A stretch of 64,000 nucleotides of DNA, taken from Larimichthys crocea (lineage: Eukaryota; Chordata; Actinopteri; Sciaenidae). Location of the stretch: assembly GCF_000972845.2 (NCBI RefSeq), contig NC_040028.1:10176038-10240037 (forward strand), given 5' to 3'. Made by a program: the position numbers and the translations under genes. Positions 39,701-52,440 of this stretch are shown here, piece by piece. Every line of letters starts with the position of its first letter. Position 1 is the stretch's first letter. A model generated the notes under the pieces. It was given only the letters and a program-made list of their open reading frames with translations. It did no database searches and was not told the origin of the DNA.

Positions 39701-41718
39701 GTATGGTAAGCTGCCGCACAATAGTTTTTTCTTCTTCACTCCCTTCCCCTTCAAGGTGAAGTTTTTCCTTTCCCAGGGGAACTGTGTTATTAATGTGTTT
39801 TATCATAATAATAATAATATCCCCTAAAAATACACAGTGCACCCTGCCCTCTTGCTCCCTTGCTGTTTGGCACCCTGTGTTCTTAATTAGCATCTTCAAT
39901 TAACCCATGTTAATTGCCAACCATGGAGAGGTGGAGGAACCTGGCAAGTTGACGCCACAGGGAGCCCTTTTGTAAATGAGTGGTGGTGTAATGGTGAAGC
40001 AGGCAGGTAAGGAGGGGATTGGAGTCAAAAGCAACTTTAACCTCAACCTTTTAAAAAAAAAAAAGAGAGAGAGAAGCTTTTATGTAATTTTAATTTGTAC
40101 CTATAATAGATAAAGACACCTATTATTTGGTTCTGTGTAGTTAAACAACAATTACATTTGCTTTTGAACTGCATCTCTACCCCCTACCATATTTTTTTTA
40201 AAATCTGAGTCAATAGGGGCTATTACCTCTGCAGGGGTCTAATGGTAGCACATTACCATCTATCGCTCCCTCTTTCTTAATATCATCTTGTTTTTGTTTT
40301 GTGTCACAGGGGGTATTGTCAGTATTGCTGTGCACGATGCAGAACACTTAATGCCTCTGTTTTATTTCACTGCTTGGATCAATCTTGATTGTCAGTCCTT
40401 ACAAAGTAAATATACGAGGGTAGACGAGCTGTCCCATTACGGTACCTGATGTAAACAAATCATTTTGTCATATTAACTTGAAATCATCTCTGTAAGGAGC
40501 AAAGTATAAAAGATGCAGCTTGCCGTGTTGGTCCTCTCTGCAAAGCCTCTGCAGCCCAGTTCATTCCCACAGCAATACTGCCCCATTAATGCAGTCAGCA
40601 CTTTAGCGTAACACCAGGGGAGCTCCCCAGCCCTCCAGATAGACCAGAATCAATTGGAGTTGGATGGTGTTAGCAGTGCAGAGTGCAGTCTGAATGGTCT
40701 AGGGTGATGTTCTTGAGAAGTGCAAGGCCAACAAAGGTCAGCAGTAAAAGCTGATTTCACAAAAAAAAAAAAATACACTATGTTTTTTCTTTTTAAATTT
40801 CACTACAGTAACTTCTCCTGACCTCTCATTATTGCACTATTACTGCTCTGACCGCCTGAAGGCCTATTGGGCTGTCATCACCAAAACGTGTGTTTGTGTG
40901 TGTATGCACGTGTCCATCAAACCAAAACTGAGGTAAGCAGCTCCTTCACCAGCTCCTTCAGTCATTTACTACATTACATTTTGGCTATAGATGGTGCTAG
41001 AAAATACTGTTACCATGTGTCATACGGTATGTGAACCTGTCTTAGACGACATGAATCAGGTGGCTCAAATAACTCAGTTTAGGACTTAAGTTTCACGGAA
41101 ATATCTGGACATTCTCTGAATATTTTCTGAAAGGTAGGAATTCATTTTTTAGTTCTCCAACACTTTTCAGCACTTTTCTCTCTCCATCTGTGAATCCTGG
41201 TTCATCAGAAGGGAGATTAGCATGATCGAGTTATTAGGATTTTGAATATTTTATGACTACGATGGTATGATTGTACAATCAGTTAGACACTGAGAAGAGA
41301 GGAAGTCTGATTACCCTGATTGGAAAAAACCTTCCTCGGTGCTTATCATTGGCTATGTAGACACTAATCTGAGTGCTGATTGGCCGTAAAGGATTTGAGC
41401 ACAGTGCATTCTCTGGGGCAACAAGGTCAAATGAAAAAGCGGATGAAAAAGTTTACAGTCTGAACTTTTTACTCCTTTTTAGACAATGTATTTGTTGTGA
41501 GATGTGACTATTACTACTTTAATGAATAAGATGATAAATAAATATGTAAATAAAGTGTTTATTTTCCTGCTAATTTAGACAAATGTAAAAGGGCTGACAA
41601 CATCCAAACAATTTAGGCACAAACAAAGCATCAAATAAATAATAATTAAGCATTGTTTTTTTTGAAGATATGTATTAAATTCACAACCCGTTTAATGTAT
41701 CATTTTTCTAGTGCTTAC

Positions 41719-41870
41719 TCTGAGAAAGGTGAGGTCCCGACTGCGGTCGATGCTTGTGATCTCAAGGTTGCCCATCACGACTTCGCAGTTCTCGTAGTAC
41801 TTCCTCAGGGTGCGGTACTGCTGCTCCAAGTCGGACAGCGTGCTCAGCTTGTTCTCGGTACCAGCACATA
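41719..41870 (-). CDS. erbb4: erbb4 exon 2 (ErbB4/HER4 receptor tyrosine kinase, start of ectodomain L1)
   Basis: This exon encodes about 50 residues just after the signal peptide of ErbB4, the neuregulin receptor tyrosine kinase of the plasma membrane. Read from 41870 downward, after two bases that finish a split Val codon, it gives [20 protein letters not shown], then a segment containing [14 protein letters not shown], and ends in DLTFLR. From memory this differs from human ERBB4 at only a few positions, and it differs clearly from EGFR, ERBB2 and ERBB3. It carries two cysteines that in the family form the first disulfide of domain L1. The acceptor at 41871-41872 follows a pyrimidine-rich tract, and the donor after AGA reads GTAAGC. 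The length of 152 bp and phase 1 to phase 0 equal the human exon 2 as I remember it. Family assignment is near certain; the teleost paralogue is not resolved. Confidence 0.96.
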
Positions 41871-43396
41871 CTAGGAAAATAAGAGACAGGGACAGAGGAG
41901 CAAGGTAGTGTTAACACAGCTATATTAAATACAGCTGGGTTCGGTTTAGAAAGCAATCACACAGCCAGGGTCCCACTTTGTTTTTTAATAGTTTTGAGTA
42001 AAAAAAAAAACAGCTTGAACATTGCATTGAGCATAAACACTGCAGTGCTGGTCACCTTGATGGGATTTGAATTTAGTCTTTAAAGTGTCAACAAAAACTG
42101 TTTATGCATTCTGAATGTTTCATTATTGTATAAATATAAATTAATAAAATGGTATGGGGAAAAAGGGATTAACTATATTTGTGTGCCTACGGCACAAAAA
42201 ATCATACGGTGAGAATATAGTGTAAACACGAGCTCATGGACATTGAGCTGTAGCACCTGCTCAGCTGGCCTGGTCATGTAAGACTAGGAAGTCACTGGAC
42301 CCCAGTGCACCCCAACCCCGCCTCACATCACCCCTCGGGGCACACAGATCACATGAGAGCTCTTTAGCAGCTAGCTGGGCTGCTCACTTGACAAGTAATT
42401 AAACAGACCCATTTCCAACAATCCACACTTGCCCCCCCCTACACCTCATGACAACACAAGCCATCTGCCCAATCAGCTGTTGCTGCCCACTCTAGCATGA
42501 AAACACACACACACATGAACACACAGACATCAACTAAGAAAAAAAAGCACATAAATCCCAGAGTTGAAATCAACAATTGATTTAATCTAAATAAATTGCT
42601 GTACAATCCAAGATGAAAATGTACTAACAACTTGCTGCAACTTTTGCAGTTGTTTTTATTGAGATGTTGTGTGTCTCCTTCTGGACTTAAACAAGCAGCC
42701 ACATTCACAGCGAAATGTGCCTTTGCTGCTGAATTGTGGCCAGCTTAGAGATACGGATGCTGACATTTGTGTTTATTTAGGTTCATTTGTATTGCCATGG
42801 CAGTGTAGTTTCTCTCACCTGCACCCTCTTGATGACAGAGATGCCATCAGCCTGACAGAGGGGTGGCAGGTCCTTCCCCCAGTCTTGTCACGCTGTCACC
42901 CATGAGCTGTTACCTCTCTCTTTGAAACACCTCCCCCCATGATCTTTACTGACGGTTTGCTTTTTAATCCAAGATCCCTTACACACCCTACTATATACTA
43001 TACTGCACTTTACTTTTTATCCCATACACCCCGCCCACGTGTTTGCAATCCACACTCTCGGCTAGCAATAAACCAGGTCAAACTCATTTACTCTTTTTCT
43101 CCACACAGGCACTCAGTGGCAAAATCTTTCAATTCTATTTCCTATCTACTTTCCACCATTACACCACACATACATATGGGAAAAGGAGGAATCAGCCTCA
43201 AGGCAACAAACGGCTGTGAAGACAAATGGGATTGTGTTTGAATGCTTCCACGGCTAAGCAGATATTAGATAAGTGGAACTATTCCAATGTGGCCTGGACA
43301 ACAACCGTGTGGTGATTAGCTAGGTTGCACATAGCATAACGTGCTGCTCAGGAATGATATATGGCAGACCTAGGTGTTTTCAATAACAGTTAGCGT

Positions 43397-43441
43397 GGGC
43401 TGGAGGGGAGCGGGAGGGTGGTTAGGTGGGGAGTGGGGGGC
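43397..43441 (+). other. potential G-quadruplex tract
   Basis: G runs GGG, GGGG, GGG, GGG separated by short loops (CTGGA, AGC, A), followed by GGGG and GGGGGG further on. It meets the usual G3+ N1-7 pattern on the plus strand, opposite to erbb4 transcription, so a quadruplex would lie on the non-transcript-like strand. Confidence 0.6.
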
Positions 43442-43928
43442 TCATAAAGTGAGGATAGGTGTAATAAACTGTTATTGCACCCTTGGGGCAGGGCGCCGAG
43501 ATCAGAGGAAAGGGGCATTGTGGCATGTGATATGTGGTGGAATTTACTTTTTTATACCCATTTGCTTCCTGAAGCATGCCTTCAGTAAGCCTGCTGACTT
43601 TTGAAACCTGTCTATGTGAAGTTTTTATTTTTTATTTATTTTTTATTTTTTCCACATGTGATTTCTAATGAAACACTACGGAATCCTATAGCTCCACATG
43701 AGACTGAGATGGTGCTGACTGCCGAGTGAACCACAACAAAACCATCTGTGCTGTGTGGAGTGTATATAGCGGAGGTGTGAACTGTTGCAGATTTACTGCA
43801 AAGCTTTGTGATCCTAGTGGTGATATGTCTGCATGCGTGGGGTGTGCAGACTGTAAATAATAGACCTCAGGATGTAACCCCCCCCCCTTCACTGCATCAT
43901 CAAATCCATTTGGCTCCATGCTCAATAG

Positions 43929-44082
43929 GTTACATCTGGGGTGGCGTTGAGCTCAGTTGGTAGAGCAGCCACCCCATGTATTTCCCCGTCTATCTCTCCC
44001 TGCATACCTGTCATACCTCTTCAGCTCTATCTATCCAAATAAAGCTTGAAAACCCCCCCAAAATCTTAATATGTTACATCTG
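43929..44082 (+). mobile_element. tRNA-derived SINE with perfect 10-bp target duplication
   Basis: The element is about 43939-44072. Its head GGCGTTGAGCTCAGTTGGTAGAGCAG is a good polymerase III A box of a tRNA-like promoter, written here in pieces as GAGCTCAGTTGG and TAGAGCAG. The body has CCCCGTCTATCTCTCCCTGC and CTCTTCAGCTC, and the tail is AAATAAAGCTTGAAAA. The 10-mer GTTACATCTG flanks it exactly at 43929-43938 and 44073-44082, the mark of target-primed insertion by a LINE. The B box is missing, so this is an internally deleted copy of a teleost SINE. Confidence 0.85.
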
Positions 44083-44597
44083 AGTCTGAATATCGCATGT
44101 AAAGGTTGTTTAAAGTACATCCTCCACCCTTTATATTGGTGAGGCCCTCCTACCCAGGACGACACGCTATAAGACACTCAGTCAACGACTGTTTAACATA
44201 CTGCCTATGATGCAGGAATAGACTGCAAGAACATATGAATCCTCATATTGTTTAAAACTTGCGGCTGTTCTATAAAAGAGAATCTATCTTATCTGGTTGA
44301 TGGATTTCACTTCCTGGCACACTTAAAGCAGAGAATATCAATGTGATTCAATGTCTCTGTTCTATAAATATATTTATAGTATAGTATATTTGCCTGTGTG
44401 AGTAAATTGATTTCATTTGTTTGCAGGGAATTTCTTCTCAGAAATGATGGATTAAGGCAATGAATCATAATAATTCAAGATTTTCCAATATACGTAAATA
44501 ATGAGAAGATTATGAGCCGATGGGGAAAAATGCATTTCTAGCCCAATTTATATAGTCTAGAAGAATTTACAGTTTTTGTTTTCTGCAGTGATTTGAC

Positions 44598-44696
<99 letters not shown>
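44598..44696. repeat. compound (GACA)n(GATA)n microsatellite
   Basis: About thirteen CAGA units passing into about ten TAGA units, nearly without interruption. The frames on the minus strand give artificial Leu-Ser-Val-Cys and Ile-Tyr-Leu-Ser repeats. Confidence 0.95.
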
Positions 44697-45479
44697 CTGT
44701 AGATAGGAAGTGGTGAAGTGCATGCAAGTTTAAAGTATCGGGTATGTGGAGTGGAGAAGACAAACTTCTCTCCATTTCCTATGAGAATGAAGACACTCTG
44801 TCTCTATTCTCCATCCATCTATCTTTCTCTCACAAATCAGTCACAAAACTTTCTGAGGGACAGATGAGTTGGTAGCTGGTTTTAAATGGCTTCCATGCAG
44901 TCCCCATGTGTCTTCAACAGACAACCACTAGACAAGACCAGAATGCATCCATCACTGTCTCTGACACAATCACAGTGTCACTGTCAGCTATAGTGGGAAT
45001 GCAAACAGTGAGCTCTGCATAAAAAACAAAAAACAAATACTTGTTTAAATGTTTGCAAAGAGACTGAAATACCCCCAAGCCGCATTTTCATCAATTTTAA
45101 TTTCATAAATATCCTCATCAGGATTACATACGGCACTGCACTGTTGTGGGTTTCTGCTCCTTGGCCAATTCATTTCATAGGTAGTGCACACAACAACTTC
45201 ATCAATAGTGCCTTGTGCGATTATTGAATGCCTATAAAGCTGGCGAGTCTCCGAGGTTTATAGGCTCCTGCCAGGGAAGCCAGCAAAAGGTCATCCCAAT
45301 AGCCAGTAAATGACTGAATTAAATAAAGTTGCAAATGTCACTTCCACAAGTAAACACTGTCAATAGCTGAGCTTGCCTAACGTGCCTTGAATATACAGGA
45401 AGACCTTGTAGAAGTTTCACTCAAACACTGCCTTAAACAGGGTAAAATACTACATTTTCTGTCAGACACACCGAATAAA

Positions 45480-45660
45480 AAGTGCCACATCTGAGGTCAG
45501 AGCTGTCCTTTGTTCCCTAATGTCTCCCAGAGGAGCTTTGTTGGCTAAGTATGAGTTACAAGCCACTGATTCTGATGGTAATCATTGCTCAGATTATTGT
45601 CCATCTGCTGAGCGGCTTAATAAGCATCAGAAACAATAACTAGATGAGTGTTCGTGATGA
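45480..45660. promoter_or_regulatory. candidate conserved non-coding element in intron 1
   Basis: Contains CTGTCCTTTGTTCCC and GAGCTTTGTTGG (SOX-like), GGTAATCATTGCTCAGATTA, TTATTGTCC and GGCTTAATAAGC (a palindrome). Unique sequence; function is inferred. Confidence 0.28.
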
Positions 45661-48029
45661 CGGCACGGTCCAGTAACGCTAACCTCTCGCCGCCCTCCGA
45701 GCTGTGCTCACCTACCAAAAATGCCGTGGCTGTCTCCATATGGTCTACCATAAATTAGCATTCATACTGGACGTGCACACAACCCCAACACCTTGCGGGA
45801 GTTTTCCACAGAGGATAGCCAGCAGCTGCCAGAGTGTACACCCTTTGCCTGCAGAACCTAACTACATTGCATTTGATAGATTACATTATAATAAGTGGTC
45901 CATTGGTATGAGTAGTACATTTAGTGTATTGTGGAGTCTCACTGTCCTCATGAGCCCCTTTTCCTGCAGCTGTTTTCAGCAAACAAGTTCTGATAAACAG
46001 ACTGTACGCTACCTGCCCAGCACCACACGGCAGATAGAGAAGCCACTAGTGAGTAAAAAAACAAGTCAAACATTTAGCAAGACCTAGATATTTTTTCTCA
46101 AGAGTTGGCAGATGCCAAAATAGAGATGAAAAAGAGAATAAATATCCATCTTACAGTTGTCAGGTGGCCAGACACACAACTCCAAATGAATGCCAATGTT
46201 GCTCCATGCTTAATGTGTAAATAGTGATTGTTTGCTAACTTTATGAGGTGACAATATGTCAGCGCTGTGTGTTAACTTGTGTGTTTTGGAAGTCATCTGC
46301 TCACAGGGAAAATAAAAATATATAAATAAATCTCAACTTTTTAAAATAAAGTTAGTTAACATTAGCAACACCATGTTCACAATATGATCTCCTGGTATCT
46401 TTCAGATTCGCTATCAAGCCAATACACAACAACAAAATGAAAAATTAAAGAAATTCCTGATTTTCCAGTGCAAATGTGAGCGCATACTATTAAGCCATGT
46501 CAAATCCCGCGTGGAAATGTGTAAACCTGCATGTACCTTCCTTTGCATTAGCCTACCTGTCTCCCTACCACAAAGGCCTCTTATGTCATTTCCTTTTCTA
46601 CTTATTTAACTCTCATTCAGTCACATGCTATCTTATATTTCTGCTGTGCTCAGTGTTACTGCGGCTGTGTTCCAGGAAGCAAAACAGAAGGAGGGAGTGG
46701 AAGTCTTGAGTGAAAGCATGCAAACAGTAATCAGGCTGCCACTGATAACACACTACTGTCAACTGTGTCTGTTTCTCTGTGTTCATGCATGTGTTTGTTG
46801 TTGCTGTTAACTACTGTTGCCATTGCAGGAGTAAATAATCAGTTGGAGTTTAGTACAGTATGCATATTTCAAATATTTGATAGGAAGTTTAAGGAAAATA
46901 TCTTTTAGACTGTTGTGGTCAGAGTGGAGCTGGAACTTTTTATGACTTCATTTATGTCTTTTTTCTAATTCAGTAGTCCAGGAAACCTGAAGAACAGTCC
47001 GGTGCCTAAAAAGTATGAAATCTGCAGCCTATCCATTTATTCTCTCTCACCACCTTTCTCTCTATATCTCTGTAGGATTTAGTCTCTAGACAAGAAAAGT
47101 ACATCCAAGTCACAGGGGAGTGATTGGCTGACGCTGACATATACCTCATTACCCCAAATCCTCTGCTTCTTCTTGAGTGAATGCACTGCTGACAGTAGGT
47201 CTAGTGAGAAGCCTTTTGGAGACCTACACTGACCAGTATGAGCAAGTCTGCATGTGCACGTGCATGTATGACCCAAAGTTTTGGCTTACTGCATGTTGAC
47301 CAACCAGTGCTCTCTTTTATACCATGACATTTGTTCTGGAAGAAATGTATGTGTGAGAAACTTTGTCTATAGAATATTTACTACTTTACATACTTTGATG
47401 TTTTTAAGAGGCCACTGCAATAAGCTGTTGGGTACAATTACAGAAAATACAGTTTGATGGTGGTGACTGATGCAGCTCTTTTTGTTTGATGATTTTATGT
47501 TGTTTATTTAGGGAAGATATAGCAATGAATATGATAATTATGGGTATAAGTGATGTCTGAGTGCATCTAGTTGCTTGATTTCATTTATTTTTTAGTTCCT
47601 CCCTGACTGGTTATCAAGCACAGTCGATGCCCTGTGATAAAAAGTGGTGACTGTGGGCCAATGTGCTCATTGGGACGCTGGTGGGAGCAGTTCAAATTAA
47701 ATGTCAAGTGCGTGGTATATGCATTGTCTGTGATGCTGATGGCTTCATTTACAAGTGTTGTTTTCAGTTTACTGCCAATACAATTAGGACACATCTGGGA
47801 TCAACTAGTAGACAGCCTGACATTTGAAATTCGTTGACATTTTTTTGACTTCATCAAATCTGAACTTTTTTTTTTAAACTTGATAAAACCTCAAAAGAGC
47901 ACACAGTGGACTTAAATGACTCAAATATGAAGTCACATACATTAAACTGCTGTTAGTGATAGCAGCGATGGCTGGGGAAACAATGTTTACAGAATGTGAC
48001 TGATAGCACAAGCAGGCTAAAGGCCTAAT

Positions 48030-48260
48030 CCCACAGGGCATAGCTATGATGCAATCTGGCTGTGCCATGACTGGCAGCGCTGATCACAGCCATTCTAGTC
48101 AATGATTGTGAGTCCACCAGAAGTGCCATAGCGTATTCTAGAAGCATTCCAGAAACAGCTCTCCACTCAGGTCCATGGAGAATAAGCAGCTGCTGTATGT
48201 TTGATGGATTCTGTGACCTGCCGTGCCAAGTAGCACAGAGCAAACTGAGCTGGCCATGAG
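48030..48260. mobile_element. possible interspersed repeat fragment
   Basis: The stretch from CCCACAGGGCATAGCTATGA through TGACTGGCAGCGCTGATCAC to AAGTGCCATAGCG has the texture of a fish repeat. I recall it only loosely and see no terminal structure, target duplication or second copy in the window. Confidence 0.3.
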
Positions 48261-49686
48261 TGAGACACAAAAACAGCATAGAAATAGAAAATAGAAAGTA
48301 GTGTGTAGACTTCCATTCCGGCAACAGACAAAAGGGAGATCGTTCATTTATATAGCCTACTTACTCACGGTAGAAGTACATAAACAAATTTGAGTGAATT
48401 AAAGTCTGGCGGGCAAAATGCTCCACTAGCTGTGTGGAAAACAGACCAATACAATGTCACAGAGCTGTGTTCAGTGGAATCCAGGTAATAGTAATTATAA
48501 TATTGTATGAAAAGAACTGTGTATTCCACTGTGTGATTCTGACAATAAAACAGGGTAGTGGAAATGAGAGTAAAAGAGGAATGTTGGTCCGAGTTGATGA
48601 TATGAGTAAAGGTGGAGTGTCTTAAGTATATACGGTATATATAAAGCATTCTTTTGTAACTCACTTATTAACTTCAGACGACTGTACCTGAGCATGAGTG
48701 CATGACCACCAGCTGCTGATACCCCACCGTAATACCAATTATGCTTCAACCGTTGGAGAGCACAATTAGCCGGGTTAAGTTAGATGCTGACAACAAGATG
48801 CACATAATTTATGGTGCATCTCAAAAGTAGATAGCACCAAAAGCACCTTCATCATTTTCTCTAGAGCCCTCATTACCGAGGAGGTAGGAGGAGATTTTCT
48901 TAGGTGGAAGAATCGTATGTGCTCCAGCAAACATTAAAGCAGCTGAAGAAGGACCCTCCAGAGCTACTCTGGACAGTGCGTTCAGGGTTCATTCACAAAC
49001 ATCATGTGGTTTCAGTGTTTGTGTGAGTGAGGTGAAATGATGTTTAACCTCCTCTATAATGGGCCATGTCTTGCCTCTCAACAAGCAGGTACATAACAAG
49101 TGGAGCTTGTTGAGCAGAGAGGAATTGATGACCCTCTGCTTCCGGCAACTGTATATTCTCCTTCTGAAACAGTATTTTGATTAAATCATACGAGGAATGG
49201 TCTCTAACATGAACTTCTTGAGCTAGAGATCTCATACAGCTCTACTACAGCTAGAACCTCACGACTAACTGCTGACAGTGTTGGTAACACAGACAAATAA
49301 ATAGTGGAACTGGGTTACTGGTACATTATGCTTTGTCTTTATTAGACAAATTTGGACTTAATTTCTCTTAATAATTATATTTCTGGTATCTTTTCAGAAC
49401 ATTAATCAAGTACATTAAGTCAAGGTTTTCCCAGTGATGTTTCTTTATTCTTTATATTAATGAACACAGTACTACACAGTTAATTTAAAAACAATGAGCT
49501 TCTCAAGGTTTGGCTTTTTGTATGGTTCATTAAGACATTAAGACTTCAGAAGGTCAGTGCAAAGACAAAAGAGGATCAGATCGGATCAAGTCCCACACCC
49601 TGCATGTCAAAAAGTTACAACACGTGAAGAGTGATTTGCAGTTAGACTTCTCCATGTTACCAAACCTGTTTCAGACTTGGGCTGAA

Positions 49687-49708
49687 CTGTGTGTGTGTGT
49701 GTGTGTGC
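49687..49708. repeat. (GT)n microsatellite
   Basis: About nine GT units. Confidence 0.85.
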
Positions 49709-50878
49709 TGGATGTACAGTATGTGTGTTCCTGTGCAGGTATCTGCATGTGTGCATTCAGGGCTATATGTGTGATTACGATGTTTCATAGCAAAACCATC
49801 TGACTTGCCTTGAGCTTGAGCTTTTTTCTTTTTTTTTTTTTAGTTTTCCCAGGGAGGCTTTGCCTTTGCTCTTGCAGTCTCACATGAATCCTGCTAACAC
49901 AAGATGGAGTGAAATGTATGCTCTTTATATGCTAATAGTAGAAACAGTAACCCCCTGAGGTTGTTCATATCCCAGTAGTCTGCTAAAGAGAAACGGTAGC
50001 TAGGCTGAGCAAAGGGGTCAAATGAACAGCTCACATCATAAATTGGTGCCCATGTGCGTATTTGCATGTGTGACAGCACTGGGTGTGTGTGAGTTAGAAT
50101 ACTTGGTAAATGTGCGTCTGGGGCCTTAAGCTATTGTGTTTCTAGCAATATGGTGACGAACTTGACTGGACCTTAGGGGGTGATCAGTAAAATACACATA
50201 CACACACACAAAGCTGCTATTTGGAGATCAGATCTCATGGGGCAGTATCTCTTACTGTATATCTACAGAATGATAAAAGACCTTACAACAGTAAGACTCC
50301 TAACATAAACGTACACACACACTAACCATAACAATCTTTAATTATTTTAAATTGTGCACTAACATCTTACTCTACCTTTGCCTTCCTATCTTTATTCCCA
50401 CAGTGGCATAAATCAGTTCAGTAGGTCAGATACTCACTGAGGGTGAACCTGCAAATTACTCCTAGAAAGACACCTCATAATATAAAGGTATTAGTTATTC
50501 TATATGCATCCTCTTTGGGAGCAATTTGTCTTCATAAAGCATCAAAGAGATTGTTCAACCATAAGTTACTGTATCCGGTAAAAGTCAACTTTTCCGGCAA
50601 CATCTTACTTAACATTCATAGACATATTCACATTCACAGCAGGAGCTATACCTCCTATTGTTGGTCACTGAGCAGTTCCACCAGGGTGGTTGTGTGTTAA
50701 GCACACTGCTGAAAGGCTCCTCAAGGGTAGTTGTTGAAGAGTGGGAAAGTGTACCTTGCATAGTTTCCTCACAAGCCTTTTTCCAGCAGGTCTGGGGGAA
50801 GGAACCTGACCTTCCACATGCAAACCTGTCTCTCTTGCCTCAAGGCTTCCACCGCATTATTTTCTCCCCTTTTTCCAT

Positions 50879-50922
50879 CCTTCTCTCTCTCTCGCGCTCT
50901 CTCTCGCTCTCTCTCTGTCCTT
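50879..50922. repeat. (TC)n-rich pyrimidine tract
   Basis: CTCTCTCT blocks interrupted by CG. It is the source of an artificial Arg/Glu-rich reading frame on the minus strand. Confidence 0.85.
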
Positions 50923-51029
50923 CTCAATTCGGGCCCAGGTGTTGGAATCCATTCTAGCCTCCATTCTAGGAGTGAGTGAAATCTTTTCTGATAGTTTTTC
51001 TTTTTTATGCTGCATCTGGGACGACACTC

Positions 51030-51560
51030 TATCAATTAAGTCAGCAGGCCGGTCAAAGTGTTGCCTCACATCCTTCATGCCTCTAGCACATAGCAGTATC
51101 CAGCCCCCATGTGTGGTCCTACCAATGAATCTTAATCTTGTACCCAAACAGTTGCCATCAATTATCCTGGCTGCTACTGCTAACTCTTCCCCTGCCTCCC
51201 ATTTTTCCCCATTAAAAAAACCTTTTTTCCCTCCTCGCTGCGATGGAATTGCCTCGCTCGCTTGCCTGGGAAATGATTTCTCAGCAGGCTTGTGGGCCTG
51301 GTGTTTTCCACAGGTGGAAGGTAGGACTTGATGCATGTGTGTGTGCGGGCGAATTTCATGGGTTTACCATACATGTTCGTGCGGGCATATGTAATTTTGT
51401 CAACGAGTTGATCGCGCAGTGGGTTGCTGTTAATGGTTTATCGCAGTCGATTTCCTTGCAATAGAATGTTACCGCAGAGAGCTCTGTCACACCTCAGAGC
51501 CGCATATTTGTCTAGCAGTCGATGTTTCGGAGGCGAGGTAGACCTGCTGCACTCAGACAA
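51030..51560. promoter_or_regulatory. candidate conserved non-coding element in intron 1, poor in stop codons
   Basis: About 500 bp of higher-complexity, somewhat GC-richer sequence with few stops on both strands. It includes TCTATCAATTAAGTCAGCAG, GCCATCAATTATCCTGG, TGCTGTTAATGG and CCTTGCAATAG. The two overlapping reading frames (130 codons plus, 159 codons minus) show no recognisable protein, no splice-bounded structure and low-complexity ends. A non-coding regulatory element is the better reading, but it is unproven. Confidence 0.3.
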
Positions 51561-52248
51561 TGGGAAAAGAATTTCCACAAAGAACAATTTCATTAAAATC
51601 ATCTTACATCTAGAATGAATGTCTTATTCCACAAGCAAGTATCTCCGGGTATCCTGTCAGATGGTGACATGATTTGTCATTCAAAAGAATACATGTTACA
51701 TACAACAGACATGTCTGAAGCTGTCAGCGTGGTAAGATAATTTATTCCATTAAATCGCTGGAACACAGTGACAAGCAGACAGGCTGAATGTTTATGTGCG
51801 AGACATCAAGATGACAAGAAGACACTGCTGGAGGCATTCCATTGTCTCAGAACATTACTGTTCCTTATTGGTCCTATCTGTCACAATTGTCTATAATGAG
51901 ATTTAAGGTAAGGCTTATGATGGGATCCTAATTGATTTTTGTTTTATTTTTAAGGTTTGGATTTAGAATATAGAATATATACGTTAACCACTATATGACA
52001 CTAAACTACTTCACATTTCTCAGTTAAGGTTCTGTGCTATTGGTTTGAACTTCTCAGTGAGATGCATTTCAAGCAAACCCAGCTACCTGGAGGCATTGCT
52101 TGCGGGCAAAGTCTATGAGAACACAGAAATCCAACGTGTTAAAGGCCCAATAACCCTGAGCACAGAATTTTAAAGGGTAGACCTTCTAGGTTGGAACTTG
52201 CTTCTTTAAATTGTTTTATTTTTATTTTTTATATTCCATATTTTCATT

Positions 52249-52440
52249 TTGGTGGTGCAGTGGTTAGCACTGTCGCCTCAAAGCAACTTTCTATGTGGAG
52301 TATACATGTTCTCCCGGTGTCTGCTTGGGTTCTTCCCAATTCCTCCCAGAGTCCAAAAACATGTACTTAATAGGTTAATTGGTGACTCTAAGTTGCCCAT
52401 AGGTGTGAATGTGAGTCGAAGTGCAATTGCTTGTATAAAG
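52249..52440 (+). mobile_element. 5' segment of a GGATGGATGG-tailed retroposon family
   Basis: GGTGGTGCAGTGGTTAGCAC, TGTCGCCTCA, CTATGTGGAGT, ACATGTTCTCCC, then TTAATTGGTGACTCTAAGTT and GCCCATAGGTGTGAATGTGA are landmark segments of a very common teleost retroposon. It stops before the GGATGGATGG tail. The complementary 3' part of the same family is at 26676-26830 in reverse orientation, so these are two independent truncated insertions. Confidence 0.78.

Noticed and set aside
43939..43975. Functional tRNA gene
   Set aside because: Only the A-box half is tRNA-like; there is no B box or acceptor stem closure, and target duplications show it is a SINE.
44538..44775. Open frames with Leu-Ser-Val-Cys repeats
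   Set aside because: Produced by the GACA/GATA array.
45704..46087. 127-codon open frame on the plus strand
   Set aside because: No recognisable protein, no splice signals tied to erbb4, wrong strand; probably chance.
50857..51336. 159-codon open frame on the minus strand as a gene
   Set aside because: Ends in an Arg/Glu-rich stretch encoded by a CT repeat, overlaps an open frame on the other strand, and shows no recognisable domain.
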